From Desulfuromonadaceae bacterium (GTDB lineage Bacteria > Desulfobacterota > Desulfuromonadia > Desulfuromonadales > Geopsychrobacteraceae): 20,529 bases of DNA. Positions 6,758 to 15,303 of this stretch are shown here, one piece after another; position 1 is the stretch's first letter, and each line of letters opens with the position of its first letter. A program made the position numbers and the translations under genes. Below the pieces are notes generated by a model, which was given only the letters and a program-made list of their open reading frames with translations, was not told the origin of the DNA and did not search any database. Location: assembly GCA_030639985.1 (NCBI GenBank), contig DAOWKG010000102.1, forward strand, positions 1 through 20,529, read 5' to 3'.

Positions 6758-7189
6758 TTATATCGAGGTAATTCGTTCACTCAGTAAAATTTTGATATCA
6801 TTATCGGTCAGAGCGACTATGGCTTCGTCGATATCATCAAAACGAAATATTATGACGGCATTATCACCAGAACGCTCAACAAAAGCATACATGTACTCAA
6901 CATTGACATTATTCTTATCAAGAATTTGCAATATTTTCGTTAACCCACCGGGAGTATCGGACACCGCAACGCCGATAACATGGGTAATACTCACCGTGAA
7001 GCGCTGTTCTTTCAACACTTTAAGGGCTTTTTTACTATCATCAACGATAAGACGTAAAATGCCGAAATCGGAGGTATCGGCTAACGACAATGCCCGGATA
7101 TTAACGTCGTTTTTTCCCAGGATACCGGTAACTTCAGCCAAGCGACCCGATTTATTCTCAATAAAAATTGAAATCTGTTCAACTTTCAT
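6758..7189 (-). CDS. ACT-domain protein (two ACT repeats)
   Basis: A 143-residue soluble protein made of two ACT domains: residues 1-68 ([20 protein letters not shown]) and 69-143 ([20 protein letters not shown]). Each has the acidic/Asn-Gly loop before its first helix that binds amino acids in this fold. There is no catalytic domain. The frame is open to 7273, but that extension lies inside the end of the upstream ligase gene; GAGGA 7 nt before the ATG at 7189 fixes the start, 16 nt after the ligase stop. ACT proteins sit beside ior and paaK genes in many anaerobes, and a role in sensing an aromatic amino acid and controlling the operon enzymes is plausible but not demonstrated. Confidence 0.85.
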   Translation of the reverse strand: MKVEQISIFIENKSGRLAEVTGILGKNDVNIRALSLADTSDFGILRLIVDDSKKALKVLKEQRFTVSITHVIGVAVSDTPGGLTKILQILDKNNVNVEYMYAFVERSGDNAVIIFRFDDIDEAIVALTDNDIKILLSERITSI

Positions 7190-7205
7190 AATTAGATCCT
7201 CACGT

Positions 7206-8507
7206 TTATTTTTTCCGGTTATCGATAACCCGCTGAGCCTTACCTTCGCTACGGGTGATTGTTTTGGGCTCAACCAGACGCACCTTACAGGTCACGCCCA
7301 GTAGATCCTTGATATCTTTTTTGATTTTATTTGAAAGCCCTTGCAACACCTTGATTTCATCGGAAAAGGTCTGTTCATTAACTTCGACCTGAACCTCAAG
7401 GGTGTCAAGATTTCCATCCCGCTCAACAATCAATTGATAATGGGGTTCAACGCCCTCAATAGCGAAGATAACCGACTCAATCTGACTGGGGAAAACATTG
7501 ACCCCACGAATAATCATCATATCGTCACTACGGCCACTCAAACGTTCAATCCGTGCATGAGTCCGACCACAGATACATGGTTCCTTGATTAACCGGGTAA
7601 TATCTCGGGTACGATAACGGATCAGAGGGATACCTTCTTTGGTGATAGTGGTAATGACCAACTCACCTTTTTCACCATCAGGCAACACTTCGCCGGTTTC
7701 GGGGTTAATAATTTCCGGGATAAAATGATCCTCCCAGATATGCAATCCATTTTGAGCTTCAATACATTCGATCCCGACACCGGGACCGAGAATTTCGGAG
7801 AGACCATATATATCTATCGCCTTAATATTGAGTTTGGCTTCGATTTCCTGGCGCATCTTTTCACTCCACGGTTCTGCGCCAAGAATGCCTACTTTTAATT
7901 TTAACTTACGAATATCAATCCCCTCTTCGGCTGCTACTTCAGCCAAATAGAGACTATATGATGGGGTACAGGTTAAAACCGTGGAGCCAAAATCCTGCAT
8001 GATCATCAATTGTTTTTTGGTGTTTCCACCCGACATCGGGATAACTGATGCCCCTACCCGCTCAGCACCATAATGAGCACCTAAGCCGCCAGTAAAAAGA
8101 CCATAACCATAAGCATTATGGATAATGTCGCCACGATGAGTTCCCGCCGCAGCAAAAGAACGTGCCATCAGCTCGGTCCAGTTTTCGATATCACGCCTGC
8201 TGTAACCGACAACGGTTGGTTTCCCGGTGGTCCCGGAAGAGGCATGAATCCGAACAATTTGCTCCAGTGGAATAGCGAACAGGCCGTAGGGATAACTGTC
8301 TCGCATATCCTGCTTTAAGGTAAACGGCAGTCGTTGCAGATCAGCGAGCGATTTAATGTCGCCAGGCTTAATCCCCGCCTTATCAAATGACTCACGATAA
8401 AATGGTACTGCGGCATAAACCTTATCAAGGGTTTGTTGTAGCCGTTTAAGTTGCAACGATTCTAATGCCTCACGAGGCAAAGTTTCAAAATCATCATTCC
8501 AGATCAT
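7206..8507 (-). CDS. paaK: Phenylacetate-CoA ligase-type enzyme (first copy)
   Basis: A 433-residue PaaK-family adenylate-forming ligase. Key segments are [15 protein letters not shown] (ATP loop), [34 protein letters not shown] and [16 protein letters not shown], with a C-terminal lid ending in [19 protein letters not shown] at 7 nt before the ATG lies within the 3' end of iorB, whose stop is 2 nt upstream, so the two are translationally coupled. Directly following iorAB, it is expected to act on arylacetyl-CoA or arylacetate derived from phenylalanine, tyrosine or tryptophan. Its paralogue is two genes further on; the C-terminal halves are especially similar (both have EPHYQLI and LEVQVEVNE). 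Whether it mainly activates acids or works in reverse to conserve energy cannot be told from sequence. Confidence 0.88.
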   Translation of the reverse strand: MIWNDDFETLPREALESLQLKRLQQTLDKVYAAVPFYRESFDKAGIKPGDIKSLADLQRLPFTLKQDMRDSYPYGLFAIPLEQIVRIHASSGTTGKPTVVGYSRRDIENWTELMARSFAAAGTHRGDIIHNAYGYGLFTGGLGAHYGAERVGASVIPMSGGNTKKQLMIMQDFGSTVLTCTPSYSLYLAEVAAEEGIDIRKLKLKVGILGAEPWSEKMRQEIEAKLNIKAIDIYGLSEILGPGVGIECIEAQNGLHIWEDHFIPEIINPETGEVLPDGEKGELVITTITKEGIPLIRYRTRDITRLIKEPCICGRTHARIERLSGRSDDMMIIRGVNVFPSQIESVIFAIEGVEPHYQLIVERDGNLDTLEVQVEVNEQTFSDEIKVLQGLSNKIKKDIKDLLGVTCKVRLVEPKTITRSEGKAQRVIDNRKK

Positions 8508-8509
8508 TG

Positions 8510-9088
8510 CTATGCCTCCCCACAGCCCATTTCAAATGCTCTCATATTCACATCCATAAGGCGTTTTGGAATCATCCGCTCTAATGCAGTCAGCCACAAG
8601 CTGCGATCAAATGTTAAGGTTTTTGATAACACACCAAGCAATACGGTATTGACAGTCTTAGGATTGCCAGCTGCTAACGCCAGATTTAAACCATCAACTA
8701 CCACCGACGCTGGAAATTGCTGCTTAATGTTTTCTACCAATTTTTCAGGATAAGGTAAGACCCCTCGAGCAACTGCAGGAGGAGAAATTTGCCAATCACT
8801 GGCAATAACCTGACCATTTTTGCGCATCAACGGCAGATAACGACATGTTTCCAATAGTTCAAAACTGAAAAGAATATCAACCTCCCCTTCTGGGATAATC
8901 GATGAGAAAACTTTTTCACCATAACGGACATGGGACACAACACTACCACCACGCTGTGACATCCCGTGGATTTCGTTCTTTTTCACATCCAGCCCAGCGA
9001 GAAGCATCACCTCAGAGATAACTTCACTGGCCAGCAAAATTCCCTGCCCACCGACACCTGCCAACAATATATTTTTTACATCACTCAT
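8510..9088 (-). CDS. iorB: Indolepyruvate ferredoxin oxidoreductase, beta subunit
   Basis: The 192-residue gamma-type subunit of the 2-oxoacid:ferredoxin oxidoreductase superfamily, partner of IorA. It opens with the conserved glycine-rich segment [20 protein letters not shown] and contains the [17 protein letters not shown] motif that marks IorB. Together the subunits oxidatively decarboxylate arylpyruvates (indolepyruvate, phenylpyruvate, p-hydroxyphenylpyruvate) to the arylacetyl-CoA, passing electrons to ferredoxin in the cytoplasm. Its ATG overlaps the iorA stop by one base (TAATG), a classic coupling arrangement. Length and motifs are complete. Confidence 0.92.
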   Translation of the reverse strand: MSDVKNILLAGVGGQGILLASEVISEVMLLAGLDVKKNEIHGMSQRGGSVVSHVRYGEKVFSSIIPEGEVDILFSFELLETCRYLPLMRKNGQVIASDWQISPPAVARGVLPYPEKLVENIKQQFPASVVVDGLNLALAAGNPKTVNTVLLGVLSKTLTFDRSLWLTALERMIPKRLMDVNMRAFEMGCGEA

Positions 9089-10842
9089 TATTTATCACCA
9101 CACTCCTGAAAGGCATCAAATCGACAAGTCTGCTTGCAGACATTGCATCCGGTACAAATAATCTTGTCTACAACCGCTTTTTTAAGCTTTGCATCCCAAG
9201 TTATTGCCGGACAGCCAATTTGCAGACATGCTCGACAACCGGTACATTTGTCATTATCGACAAATAGTGGTGGACGTGGATTTTGATTATCGCGAGGCAC
9301 CAACATGCAAGGTTTAGTAGTAATGATAACCGAAACTTCTTGGCGCGCCATTTCGGCACGAATGACCTTGCCAGTCATTTCGAGATCGTAGGGGTCAAGA
9401 ATAGTTACATGTTTTACCCCAACCGCACGACAGAGTTGTTCCAAATCGACCCGCGGCGCTTCGAGGTCATTAAGGGCATAACCAGAGGTTGGATTTTCCT
9501 GTCGACCCGTCATGGCAGTAATACGGTTATCAAGAATAATCAACGTTGAGGTCGATTTATTATAGACCATATCCATCAGACCATTGATACCGGTATGAAG
9601 AAAGGTTGAATCTCCAATAACGGCGACAACTTTGCGTTTTTCTTCTTCCGACAAAACTTTACTGATACCAGTCGCAATACCGACACTGGCACCCATACAA
9701 ATACAGGTATCCATCGCTGACAGCGGAGGCATAAAACCAAGGGTATAACAACCAATATCACCCGAAACATATGCTTTTGCTTTTTTCAGCTCATAAAATA
9801 CGCCACGATGAGGACAGCCAGGACACATACTTGGTGGTCGTGGCGGCAGTTCAGGGGAAGTATCAACATTGGGAATCTCCTGCCCGAACAGTTGCTTTTT
9901 TATTCTCCCGGGAGTCAATTCACCACACAAAGAGAGCTTATCCTTGCCTATAACTTCGATCCCCATGGCACGAACCTGCTCTTCAATGAAGGGATCAAGC
10001 TCTTCAATTACGTAAAGGGTTTCGTAGTTTGCGGCAAAATCTCTGATCAACTGCTTGGGAAGGGGGTAAACCATTCCTAACTTCAAGACCGCAGCATCAG
10101 GCATTGTTTCTTTTACATATTGATAAGAAACTCCCGAGGTAATCACGCCAACTTTCCCGGTTCCAGTTTCAATCCGGTTAAATGGTTGTTTACATGCCCA
10201 TTCTTCCATATCGAGGATTTTTTTCTCAACAATCAGGTGTCTCTTAAGGGCGTTACCGGGCAACATGACGAGCTTGGCAGGATCACGATCCAAATTGGGC
10301 TGAGGAATATCGGTAGGACGTTCCCCCAGAGATACCACAGATTTGGAATGGGAAATTCTGGTGGTACTGCGTAAAAATACCGGAGCATCAAACTGCTCGC
10401 TGATTTCAAAAGCCAACTTGGTATATTCGAGTGCTTCCTGACTATCAGCAGGTTCCATCATTGGAACCTTGGCAAATTTAGCGAAGTTGCGATTATCCTG
10501 TTCATTTTGCGATGAATGCAACTCAGGATCATCTGCCGTTACCAACACTAATCCACCGCGTACCCCGGTATAAGCTAACGTAAACAAAGGATCGGCTGCG
10601 ACATTAACACCAACATGCTTCATCGTAACTAAAACTCTGGCGCCGCCAAAACTGGCACCAATCCCAACCTCTAGAGCCACTTTTTCATTCGGTGACCAAG
10701 AAGCATCAATCTCTTTAAACTGGGTTATATTTTCGAGAATTTCGGTGCTTGGAGTTCCAGGATAAGCACAGGCAACCAGCGCACCAGCTTCGTACGCGCC
10801 ACGGGCAATCGCTTCATTGCCGGAAAGTAAAGTTTTTTTCAT
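9088..10842 (-). CDS. iorA: Indolepyruvate ferredoxin oxidoreductase, alpha subunit
   Basis: The 584-residue catalytic subunit. The N-terminal pyrimidine-binding half starts MKKTLLSGNEAIARGAYEAG and has the AYPGTPSTEILE segment. The TPP-binding half has MCPGCPHRGVFYEL and the Mg-TPP motif beginning GDSTFLHTGINGL and closing at NRITAMTGRQENP. The C-terminus is a ferredoxin module with two clusters, C-x2-C-x2-C-x4-C-P (CTGCRACLQIGCP) and C-x2-C-x2-C-x3-C (CTGCNVCKQTC). The frame extends upstream to 10917, but the added residues overlap the promoter and AAGGG precedes the ATG at 10842. As first gene of the operon it is read from a near-consensus promoter at 10889-10917. The enzyme is oxygen-sensitive and typical of anaerobes fermenting or respiring amino acids. 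Confidence 0.93.
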   Translation of the reverse strand: MKKTLLSGNEAIARGAYEAGALVACAYPGTPSTEILENITQFKEIDASWSPNEKVALEVGIGASFGGARVLVTMKHVGVNVAADPLFTLAYTGVRGGLVLVTADDPELHSSQNEQDNRNFAKFAKVPMMEPADSQEALEYTKLAFEISEQFDAPVFLRSTTRISHSKSVVSLGERPTDIPQPNLDRDPAKLVMLPGNALKRHLIVEKKILDMEEWACKQPFNRIETGTGKVGVITSGVSYQYVKETMPDAAVLKLGMVYPLPKQLIRDFAANYETLYVIEELDPFIEEQVRAMGIEVIGKDKLSLCGELTPGRIKKQLFGQEIPNVDTSPELPPRPPSMCPGCPHRGVFYELKKAKAYVSGDIGCYTLGFMPPLSAMDTCICMGASVGIATGISKVLSEEEKRKVVAVIGDSTFLHTGINGLMDMVYNKSTSTLIILDNRITAMTGRQENPTSGYALNDLEAPRVDLEQLCRAVGVKHVTILDPYDLEMTGKVIRAEMARQEVSVIITTKPCMLVPRDNQNPRPPLFVDNDKCTGCRACLQIGCPAITWDAKLKKAVVDKIICTGCNVCKQTCRFDAFQECGDK

Positions 10843-10888
10843 AACAACCCTTGCTAAGTATGATAATAAACAAAAATAGAACTGCTGG

Positions 10889-10917
10889 ATAATAGAAAAA
10901 CAAACCGGTTCTGTCAA
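10889..10917 (-). promoter_or_regulatory. Promoter of the ior-paaK operon
   Basis: Minus-strand TTGACA (10912-10917) and TATTAT (10889-10894) are separated by exactly 17 nt, a near-consensus sigma-70 promoter. The 5' leader is about 40 nt. A short inverted repeat, GTCAA-N6-TTGAC, overlaps the -35 box and could be an operator, but five-base arms are weak evidence. Confidence 0.72.
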
Positions 10918-11022
10918 TCTGAGTTGACCCCCAACCGCGAAGTTTTGAACTGCAATTTATGTGATTTTCATGATTACGATGTTATTTTTTAAATCGGCAA
11001 CCAAAATTAACTGAAAGGACAC

Positions 11023-11949
11023 TCAATTGGCATAGCTGACAGAGTCTTCACAATTACAACCGTTCAGAAAAACTCCTTCAAGCAGACCGGCATCAACTAC
11101 TTTCAGGTGGGATAACTGCAGTAGTTTCAGAAATGCTAATATAATTTCTAAACCAGGAATAATCAGGTTGCCACGACCCTGCTCCATCCCCGGCAGAGAT
11201 TCCCGTTGCAGTACCGACATTGATTCAAGTTTTTGCTTAACACTTTCAAGCCAAGCTACCGATAGTTCGCGATTATTTATCAATTCAGGATTATATTTTT
11301 CAAGCTGTAAATGGATCGCTGCCAACGTGGTTACAGTTCCTGCAGTACCGACAAGCAGATAGTTGTGCGCGGCTAAATCGAGGCGGCGTAACTTTTCGGC
11401 AAATTGCTTAATAATTAAATCTATTTGCTGCTGCCGATCAGTCACAGAAGAACATTCTTCACAAAGACCTACCACCCCAAGGGGATAACTTTCGTGTAAT
11501 TGAATTTTACCAGCGACAATAGCGGTGATTTCAGTGCTACCACCACCAATATCGATAATCATAAGATTTTTATCGCTGGAATTGCACACGGAGAGCACTC
11601 CCACCGTTGTCAGCAAGGCCTCTTGCCTACCAGCAATAACTTCAATTTCAAAACCAGTAGCTGCAAGCACCTGGCTTAAAAAATATTGTTGGTTCTTTGC
11701 CCGGCGTAATGCTGCCGTTCCGACTATATGGACAGCGGTAATATTTAGCGATATGAGAGTTTTTTGGTATGATTCAAGGATCGAAATAACTCGATCCCTG
11801 GCAACGTCAGACAAACCTGTTTCAAGCGAAAAATTACCGGCCAGCCTGGCTATATTACGATGATAGCTATGTGGGACAATCGCTCCGTCACAGCATTCAC
11901 CTATCAGCATCCTGATAGTATTACTGCCAACATCGATTGCAGCTAACAT
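11023..11949 (-). CDS. Ppx/GppA-family phosphatase, short single-domain-pair form
   Basis: A 308-residue member of the ASKHA phosphatase family that hydrolyses polyphosphate (Ppx) and/or pppGpp (GppA). The phosphate-1 loop IDVGSNTIRMLIGE (residues 5-18), catalytic Glu candidate E110 in AGRQEA, and phosphate-2 loop IDIGGGSTE (132-140) are all present, as is a late GTAGTVTTLAA segment. The C-terminal HD-like domain of E. coli Ppx is missing, as in many short homologues. The ATG directly follows the stop of the Na/Pi transporter-PhoU gene with no gap, so the two are translationally coupled; that points to phosphate or polyphosphate balance. Ppx versus GppA activity cannot be decided from sequence. 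No clear terminator follows. Confidence 0.86.
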   Translation of the reverse strand: MLAAIDVGSNTIRMLIGECCDGAIVPHSYHRNIARLAGNFSLETGLSDVARDRVISILESYQKTLISLNITAVHIVGTAALRRAKNQQYFLSQVLAATGFEIEVIAGRQEALLTTVGVLSVCNSSDKNLMIIDIGGGSTEITAIVAGKIQLHESYPLGVVGLCEECSSVTDRQQQIDLIIKQFAEKLRRLDLAAHNYLLVGTAGTVTTLAAIHLQLEKYNPELINNRELSVAWLESVKQKLESMSVLQRESLPGMEQGRGNLIIPGLEIILAFLKLLQLSHLKVVDAGLLEGVFLNGCNCEDSVSYAN

Positions 11950-13638
11950 TTATTTATCCCCGATGACAGCCTCGGAAACATTGTAGGTATGATCACCAAT
12001 CTTTTCATAACTATGCAGGATATCAATAAAGATCAACCCTGACTGTACAGCACATTCGCCCGTATTTAATCTAGCGATGTGGTTAGCACGAAGGTCTTCT
12101 TCCAGATCATCGATCTCATCTTCTAATTCCATCGCCTTAACACCAATAGTCTTGTCTTCATTTTCGAGTGCAGTGATAACAAACTGTAAAAACTCCTGGG
12201 TTTTCTCACCAATATTGGAAATTTCATTTTCACCAAAATTTGAAAAACTAATTTTGCCTTCCATCCGGCGAATACCAAGTTTCCAAATGTTTTCACAATG
12301 ATCACCAATACGCTCCAGATCGTTGGCCATATTCATCAACGAGCCAATTGACTCCGACGTTTCGGTCGATATCGATCTTTGCGACAACTTAACCAGAAAT
12401 CCTAAAATGTCACGCTGGAGAATATCTACCAACTCTTCTTTCTTTTCTAAATCTTTGATTCTTTTTAAATTGCCATCTTCGAGAAACTCATTAGTCTCTT
12501 CCAGCATTTCCAATGCGATTAGTGCCATTCGTCGAGTTTCACGACGAGCCTGACCGATTGCGACCGGCGGCGTATTCAATACCCGATCGTCAATAAAGTT
12601 CATCTGCATTTCATCCAAATCATCTTCACCCCGAATAACCAATGTAGACATTTTGGCCAAGACACCGATGAAGGGGAGAAAAATGATCGTATTGATAATA
12701 TTAAAAAGGGTGTGAGTATTAGCAATATGGCGGGCAATAAAGGGTTTATCCCCTATTTCACCGCCAAAGCTGGCCACCTGAGCTTGAGTTTGAATCACAA
12801 AATCTGCATCACCTGGCGTAATAGAAGATATGAATTTCATAAATATCGGCATCAATATCAACATGTAGAGGACACCGATGGTATTAAACAAAAAGTGAGA
12901 AAAAGCAGTTCTCCTAGCAGCCAGATTAGTGCCGATAGCAGCAAGGTTTGCAGTAATTGTAGTACCTATATTTTCGCCCAAAATCAAAGCAACGCTAGCC
13001 TCAAACGAAACCAGACCAGAGCTTGCCAAAGCCAGGGTAATACCAATAGTGGCACTACTACTCTGGACAACAACCGTGAGCAGTGCACCAATCAACACAC
13101 CTAACAGCTTGTAGTCACCAACCAGCAAAAATATCTGGCGAAACTCTTCACTGCTTTTCAAGGGATTAAATGCGTGCTTCATGGTTGCCAGACCAAAAAA
13201 CAACAGTCCAAAACCTAGAACAATTTCTCCAATATAAACATATTTCTTGTTTTTACTAAAAAGGGCGAGACCGGCACCAAGACCGATAGCAGGCAGGGCA
13301 AACTTAGTAATTTTAAAAGCTATCAACTGTGCGGTTATGGTGGTACCGACATTGGCACCAAGAACTACACCAATCGATTGCACCAACGTCAACAATCCAG
13401 CATTAACAAAGCCAACAACCATAACGGTGGTTGCACTTGATGATTGAATAATCGCCGTAACTGCGATTCCGACCAGTGCACCGATGACCCGGTTGTTGGT
13501 CAATACCGCCAGGATCTTCCGCATTTTATCACCGGCAATCTTTTGTAAACCTTCCGACATAATCTTCATGCCAAACAGGAACATACCAAGACCGCCCAAC
13601 AACCCGAATAACAATTGCTGATTCAGTAATGCAGACAT
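11950..13638 (-). CDS. Na+/phosphate cotransporter with C-terminal PhoU-like domain
   Basis: A 562-residue inner-membrane protein of the NptA/PNaS family. Two inverted transport repeats carry the signature QSSSAT at residues 65-70 and 192-197, each followed by a GANVGTT or GENIGTT segment. About eight hydrophobic helices span residues 8-330. From about 350 the protein becomes soluble, charged and helical, matching a PhoU-like domain (NDLERIGDHCENIW and later HSYEKIGDHTYNVSEA, the paired metal-binding motifs). It imports phosphate with Na+, and the PhoU portion probably gates or senses it. GGAGG lies 4 nt before the ATG. A leader of about 60 nt and a weak promoter precede it. Operon partner: the Ppx/GppA phosphatase. 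Confidence 0.9.
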   Translation of the reverse strand: MSALLNQQLLFGLLGGLGMFLFGMKIMSEGLQKIAGDKMRKILAVLTNNRVIGALVGIAVTAIIQSSSATTVMVVGFVNAGLLTLVQSIGVVLGANVGTTITAQLIAFKITKFALPAIGLGAGLALFSKNKKYVYIGEIVLGFGLLFFGLATMKHAFNPLKSSEEFRQIFLLVGDYKLLGVLIGALLTVVVQSSSATIGITLALASSGLVSFEASVALILGENIGTTITANLAAIGTNLAARRTAFSHFLFNTIGVLYMLILMPIFMKFISSITPGDADFVIQTQAQVASFGGEIGDKPFIARHIANTHTLFNIINTIIFLPFIGVLAKMSTLVIRGEDDLDEMQMNFIDDRVLNTPPVAIGQARRETRRMALIALEMLEETNEFLEDGNLKRIKDLEKKEELVDILQRDILGFLVKLSQRSISTETSESIGSLMNMANDLERIGDHCENIWKLGIRRMEGKISFSNFGENEISNIGEKTQEFLQFVITALENEDKTIGVKAMELEDEIDDLEEDLRANHIARLNTGECAVQSGLIFIDILHSYEKIGDHTYNVSEAVIGDK

Positions 13639-13702
13639 TATACCTCCAACTTTATAGTAAAAAAAATGGGCACTACCCTCCCCCCTGATTTCACGCGCAG
13701 AT

Positions 13703-13733
13703 ACTATAACGCAAACAAAGATTTCTCAATCAA
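13703..13733 (-). promoter_or_regulatory. Possible promoter of the Na/Pi transporter operon
   Basis: Minus-strand TATAGT (13703-13708) matches the -10 consensus at five of six positions. The best -35, TTGATT (13728-13733), is 19 nt away, longer than ideal. No pho-box repeats were recognised. Confidence 0.35.
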
Positions 13734-13741
13734 AAAGTCAC

Positions 13742-13778
13742 AAAAAAAAGCCGGCAAAAAAAATTAGCCGACTTTTTT
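13742..13778 (-). terminator. Rho-independent terminator after the cNMP-binding gene
   Basis: On the minus strand AAGTCGGC pairs with GCCGGCTT (8 bp with one G-U) around an 11-nt T-rich loop, followed by a run of Ts. It lies about 20 nt after the stop of the cyclic-nucleotide-binding gene and separates it from the phosphate operon. Confidence 0.75.
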
Positions 13779-13796
13779 AATAACTTAAATATAAAA

Positions 13797-14285
13797 CTAA
13801 CTGTTTCGATTCAGACTGGCAACCAGCATGGCACGATACTCTTGCTTGGCACTGCGCATTTTAGCAGTGAAAATCCTGACGATATTTAAAGTCAACTGCA
13901 AACCCAGGCGCGGCTTTTCACTCACCAGCTTGTTAAAGTCTTTTTTTTGCAAAACATATAAAACCGTATTCTTTACCACCCTGGCAGTGGCGCAGCGATT
14001 ACCACCATCGATAATTGCCAATTCCCCAAACACATCTCCGGCACCCAAAGTTACCAAATCCTGCTCGTCGATCTCTGCCAGCAATTGAGAAACCTGTACC
14101 GTACCCTGTTGCACAAAATAGAGCGACTCACCGGGCATATTTTCGATAAAAACGGTCTTTCCCTCTGCGACCCTTATCTGATTGAAGATAGAACCTAAAT
14201 ATTCTATCTCTGTTGCCGCCATTCCATCAAAAAGTTGATTGTCAGCCAGATCAGAAAAATTCACCTGATTCACATTGTTCTCCAT
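13797..14285 (-). CDS. Orphan cyclic nucleotide-binding domain protein
   Basis: A 162-residue protein that is essentially one CAP-type cNMP-binding beta-roll (about residues 17-135) plus a C-terminal helix. The phosphate-binding cassette FGELAIIDGGNRCATARV (86-103) has the Glu and the Arg (R97) expected to contact cyclic nucleotide. There is no DNA-binding helix-turn-helix, so unlike Crp it is not a transcription factor by itself. No Shine-Dalgarno sequence precedes the ATG at 14285, but GGAG sits 6 nt before a GTG at codon 5 (14273), which may be the real start. It follows the carbonic-anhydrase-like gene by 18 nt and is closed by a strong terminator. Its partner is unknown. Confidence 0.8.
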   Translation of the reverse strand: MENNVNQVNFSDLADNQLFDGMAATEIEYLGSIFNQIRVAEGKTVFIENMPGESLYFVQQGTVQVSQLLAEIDEQDLVTLGAGDVFGELAIIDGGNRCATARVVKNTVLYVLQKKDFNKLVSEKPRLGLQLTLNIVRIFTAKMRSAKQEYRAMLVASLNRNS

Positions 14286-14303
14286 TCAATTTAATCGACA
14301 TGC

Positions 14304-14810
14304 TCAATTTATATAACTTGCAACATAATTAAGATAGTTAATAGCCGACTGTTTCAAGTCGCCAATCTCAGCGGCAGTCAAGTGACGCTTATACACCGCT
14401 GGGGAGCCGACATACAAGGTACCAGCAGGGACCATCGTCCCCGGAGTAACCAGTGCTCCAGCAGCGATCATGGCATCATCAGCGATGTCAGCACCATCGA
14501 GGATAACGGCACCCATCCCAATCAGACAGCGGTTACCAATGGTGCACCCATGCAAGGTAGCATTGTGACCAATGGTTACATCATCACCAATAATAGTAGG
14601 ATGAGTTTTGTTGGTGACATGAATTACAGTACCATCCTGGATATTGGTTCTCTTGCCAATCCGGATATGATTTACATCACCACGAATGACAACCTGAAAC
14701 CAAACACTTGATTCAGCTCCGATTTCTACCGCACCAATAATATCGGCGGAATCGGCACAAAAAACAGTACTATCGAGGGCTGGAGTTATCCCCTTATAAA
14801 CATGCAACAT
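14304..14810 (-). CDS. Gamma-carbonic anhydrase-like left-handed beta-helix protein
   Basis: A 168-residue hexapeptide-repeat protein of the gamma-carbonic anhydrase/CaiE/YrdA group, expected to trimerise and bind zinc or iron. Ligand candidates are H64 in DGTVIHV and H82/H87 in IGHNATLHGCTIG, with the H-x4-H spacing of the archaeal Cam enzyme. The repeats (IGAESSVWF, VTIGHNATL, RCLIGMGAVIL and onward) make up most of the chain, and a short C-terminal helix follows. The frame opens at 14849, but that start would lie inside the terminator hairpin of the upstream gene; AGGTGA precedes the ATG at 14810, so I use it. Enzyme activity is uncertain, since many homologues are inactive or act as acyltransferase-like proteins. 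Confidence 0.85.
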   Translation of the reverse strand: MLHVYKGITPALDSTVFCADSADIIGAVEIGAESSVWFQVVIRGDVNHIRIGKRTNIQDGTVIHVTNKTHPTIIGDDVTIGHNATLHGCTIGNRCLIGMGAVILDGADIADDAMIAAGALVTPGTMVPAGTLYVGSPAVYKRHLTAAEIGDLKQSAINYLNYVASYIN

Positions 14811-14829
14811 ATTTTCACCTGCCAATTCT

Positions 14830-14864
14830 AAAAAAAGACCCGTCCACAAACGATGAACGGGTCT
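14830..14864 (-). terminator. Rho-independent terminator after IHF-beta
   Basis: AGACCCGT (14864-14857 on the minus strand) pairs perfectly with ACGGGTCT (14843-14836), followed by TTTTTT. It starts about 30 nt after the IHF-beta stop codon and makes that gene monocistronic, while confirming that the next gene starts downstream at 14810. Confidence 0.85.
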
Positions 14865-14893
14865 CGGTGAACTATTTTAACTAATCACGGGAA

Positions 14894-15169
14894 TCAATTA
14901 TCTACACGTTCCCGCAATTCTTTACCAACCTTGAAAAATGGTAATTTTTTTTCAGCAACTTGGATAATTTCACCAGTTTTGGGATTGCGCCCCATATAAG
15001 CCTTATAATCCTTCACCATAAAGCTGCCAAAACCACGAATTTCAATTCGGTCTTGATCGATCAAAGCTTGCGACATGGCATCAAAAATCAGATTAACTAT
15101 CTGTTCCGATTTTTTATAGGTAAGATTGTTTTCAATTGATAACGTCTCTACCAGTTCAGACTTGTTCAT
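14894..15169 (-). CDS. ihfB: HU/IHF-family DNA-bending protein, IHF-beta type
   Basis: A 91-residue HU/IHF fold protein. The helical dimerisation base (residues 1-40) begins MNKSELVETLSIENNLTYKKSE; the beta-saddle and DNA arm contain RIEIRGFGSF and GRNPKTGE (residues 60-67) with the intercalating proline P63. It ends KKLPFFKVGKELRERVD. The RIEIRGFGSF and LPFFKVGKEL segments favour an IHF-beta assignment over HU. It bends DNA in promoters, replication and recombination, and IHF is often needed by integrases such as the one at the right edge of this window. It has a near-consensus promoter and a strong terminator. AGGGGG lies just before the ATG. Confidence 0.88.
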   Translation of the reverse strand: MNKSELVETLSIENNLTYKKSEQIVNLIFDAMSQALIDQDRIEIRGFGSFMVKDYKAYMGRNPKTGEIIQVAEKKLPFFKVGKELRERVDN

Positions 15170-15224
15170 AAAGCCCCCTAACAGGTTCCATTAGTGATAC
15201 TGATTCCACGAAAATTATGCATGA

Positions 15225-15252
15225 ATTATACAAGACAACTTAAACATGTCAA
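15225..15252 (-). promoter_or_regulatory. Promoter of the IHF-beta gene
   Basis: Minus-strand TTGACA (15247-15252) and TATAAT (15225-15230) are both perfect consensus hexamers with a 16-nt spacer. The predicted 5' leader is about 48 nt. This fits an abundant nucleoid protein. Confidence 0.82.
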
Positions 15253-15303
15253 GAAGAGTCGCATAAATTTCAATTGGTTGAGCCATTCAAAGTCAATGAC
15301 AGT

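Noticed and set aside
12712..13104. Plus-strand 130-residue open frame inside the phosphate transporter gene
   Set aside because: It is a low-complexity shadow (Ser/Asn/Gln-rich) of the opposite strand of a confident gene.
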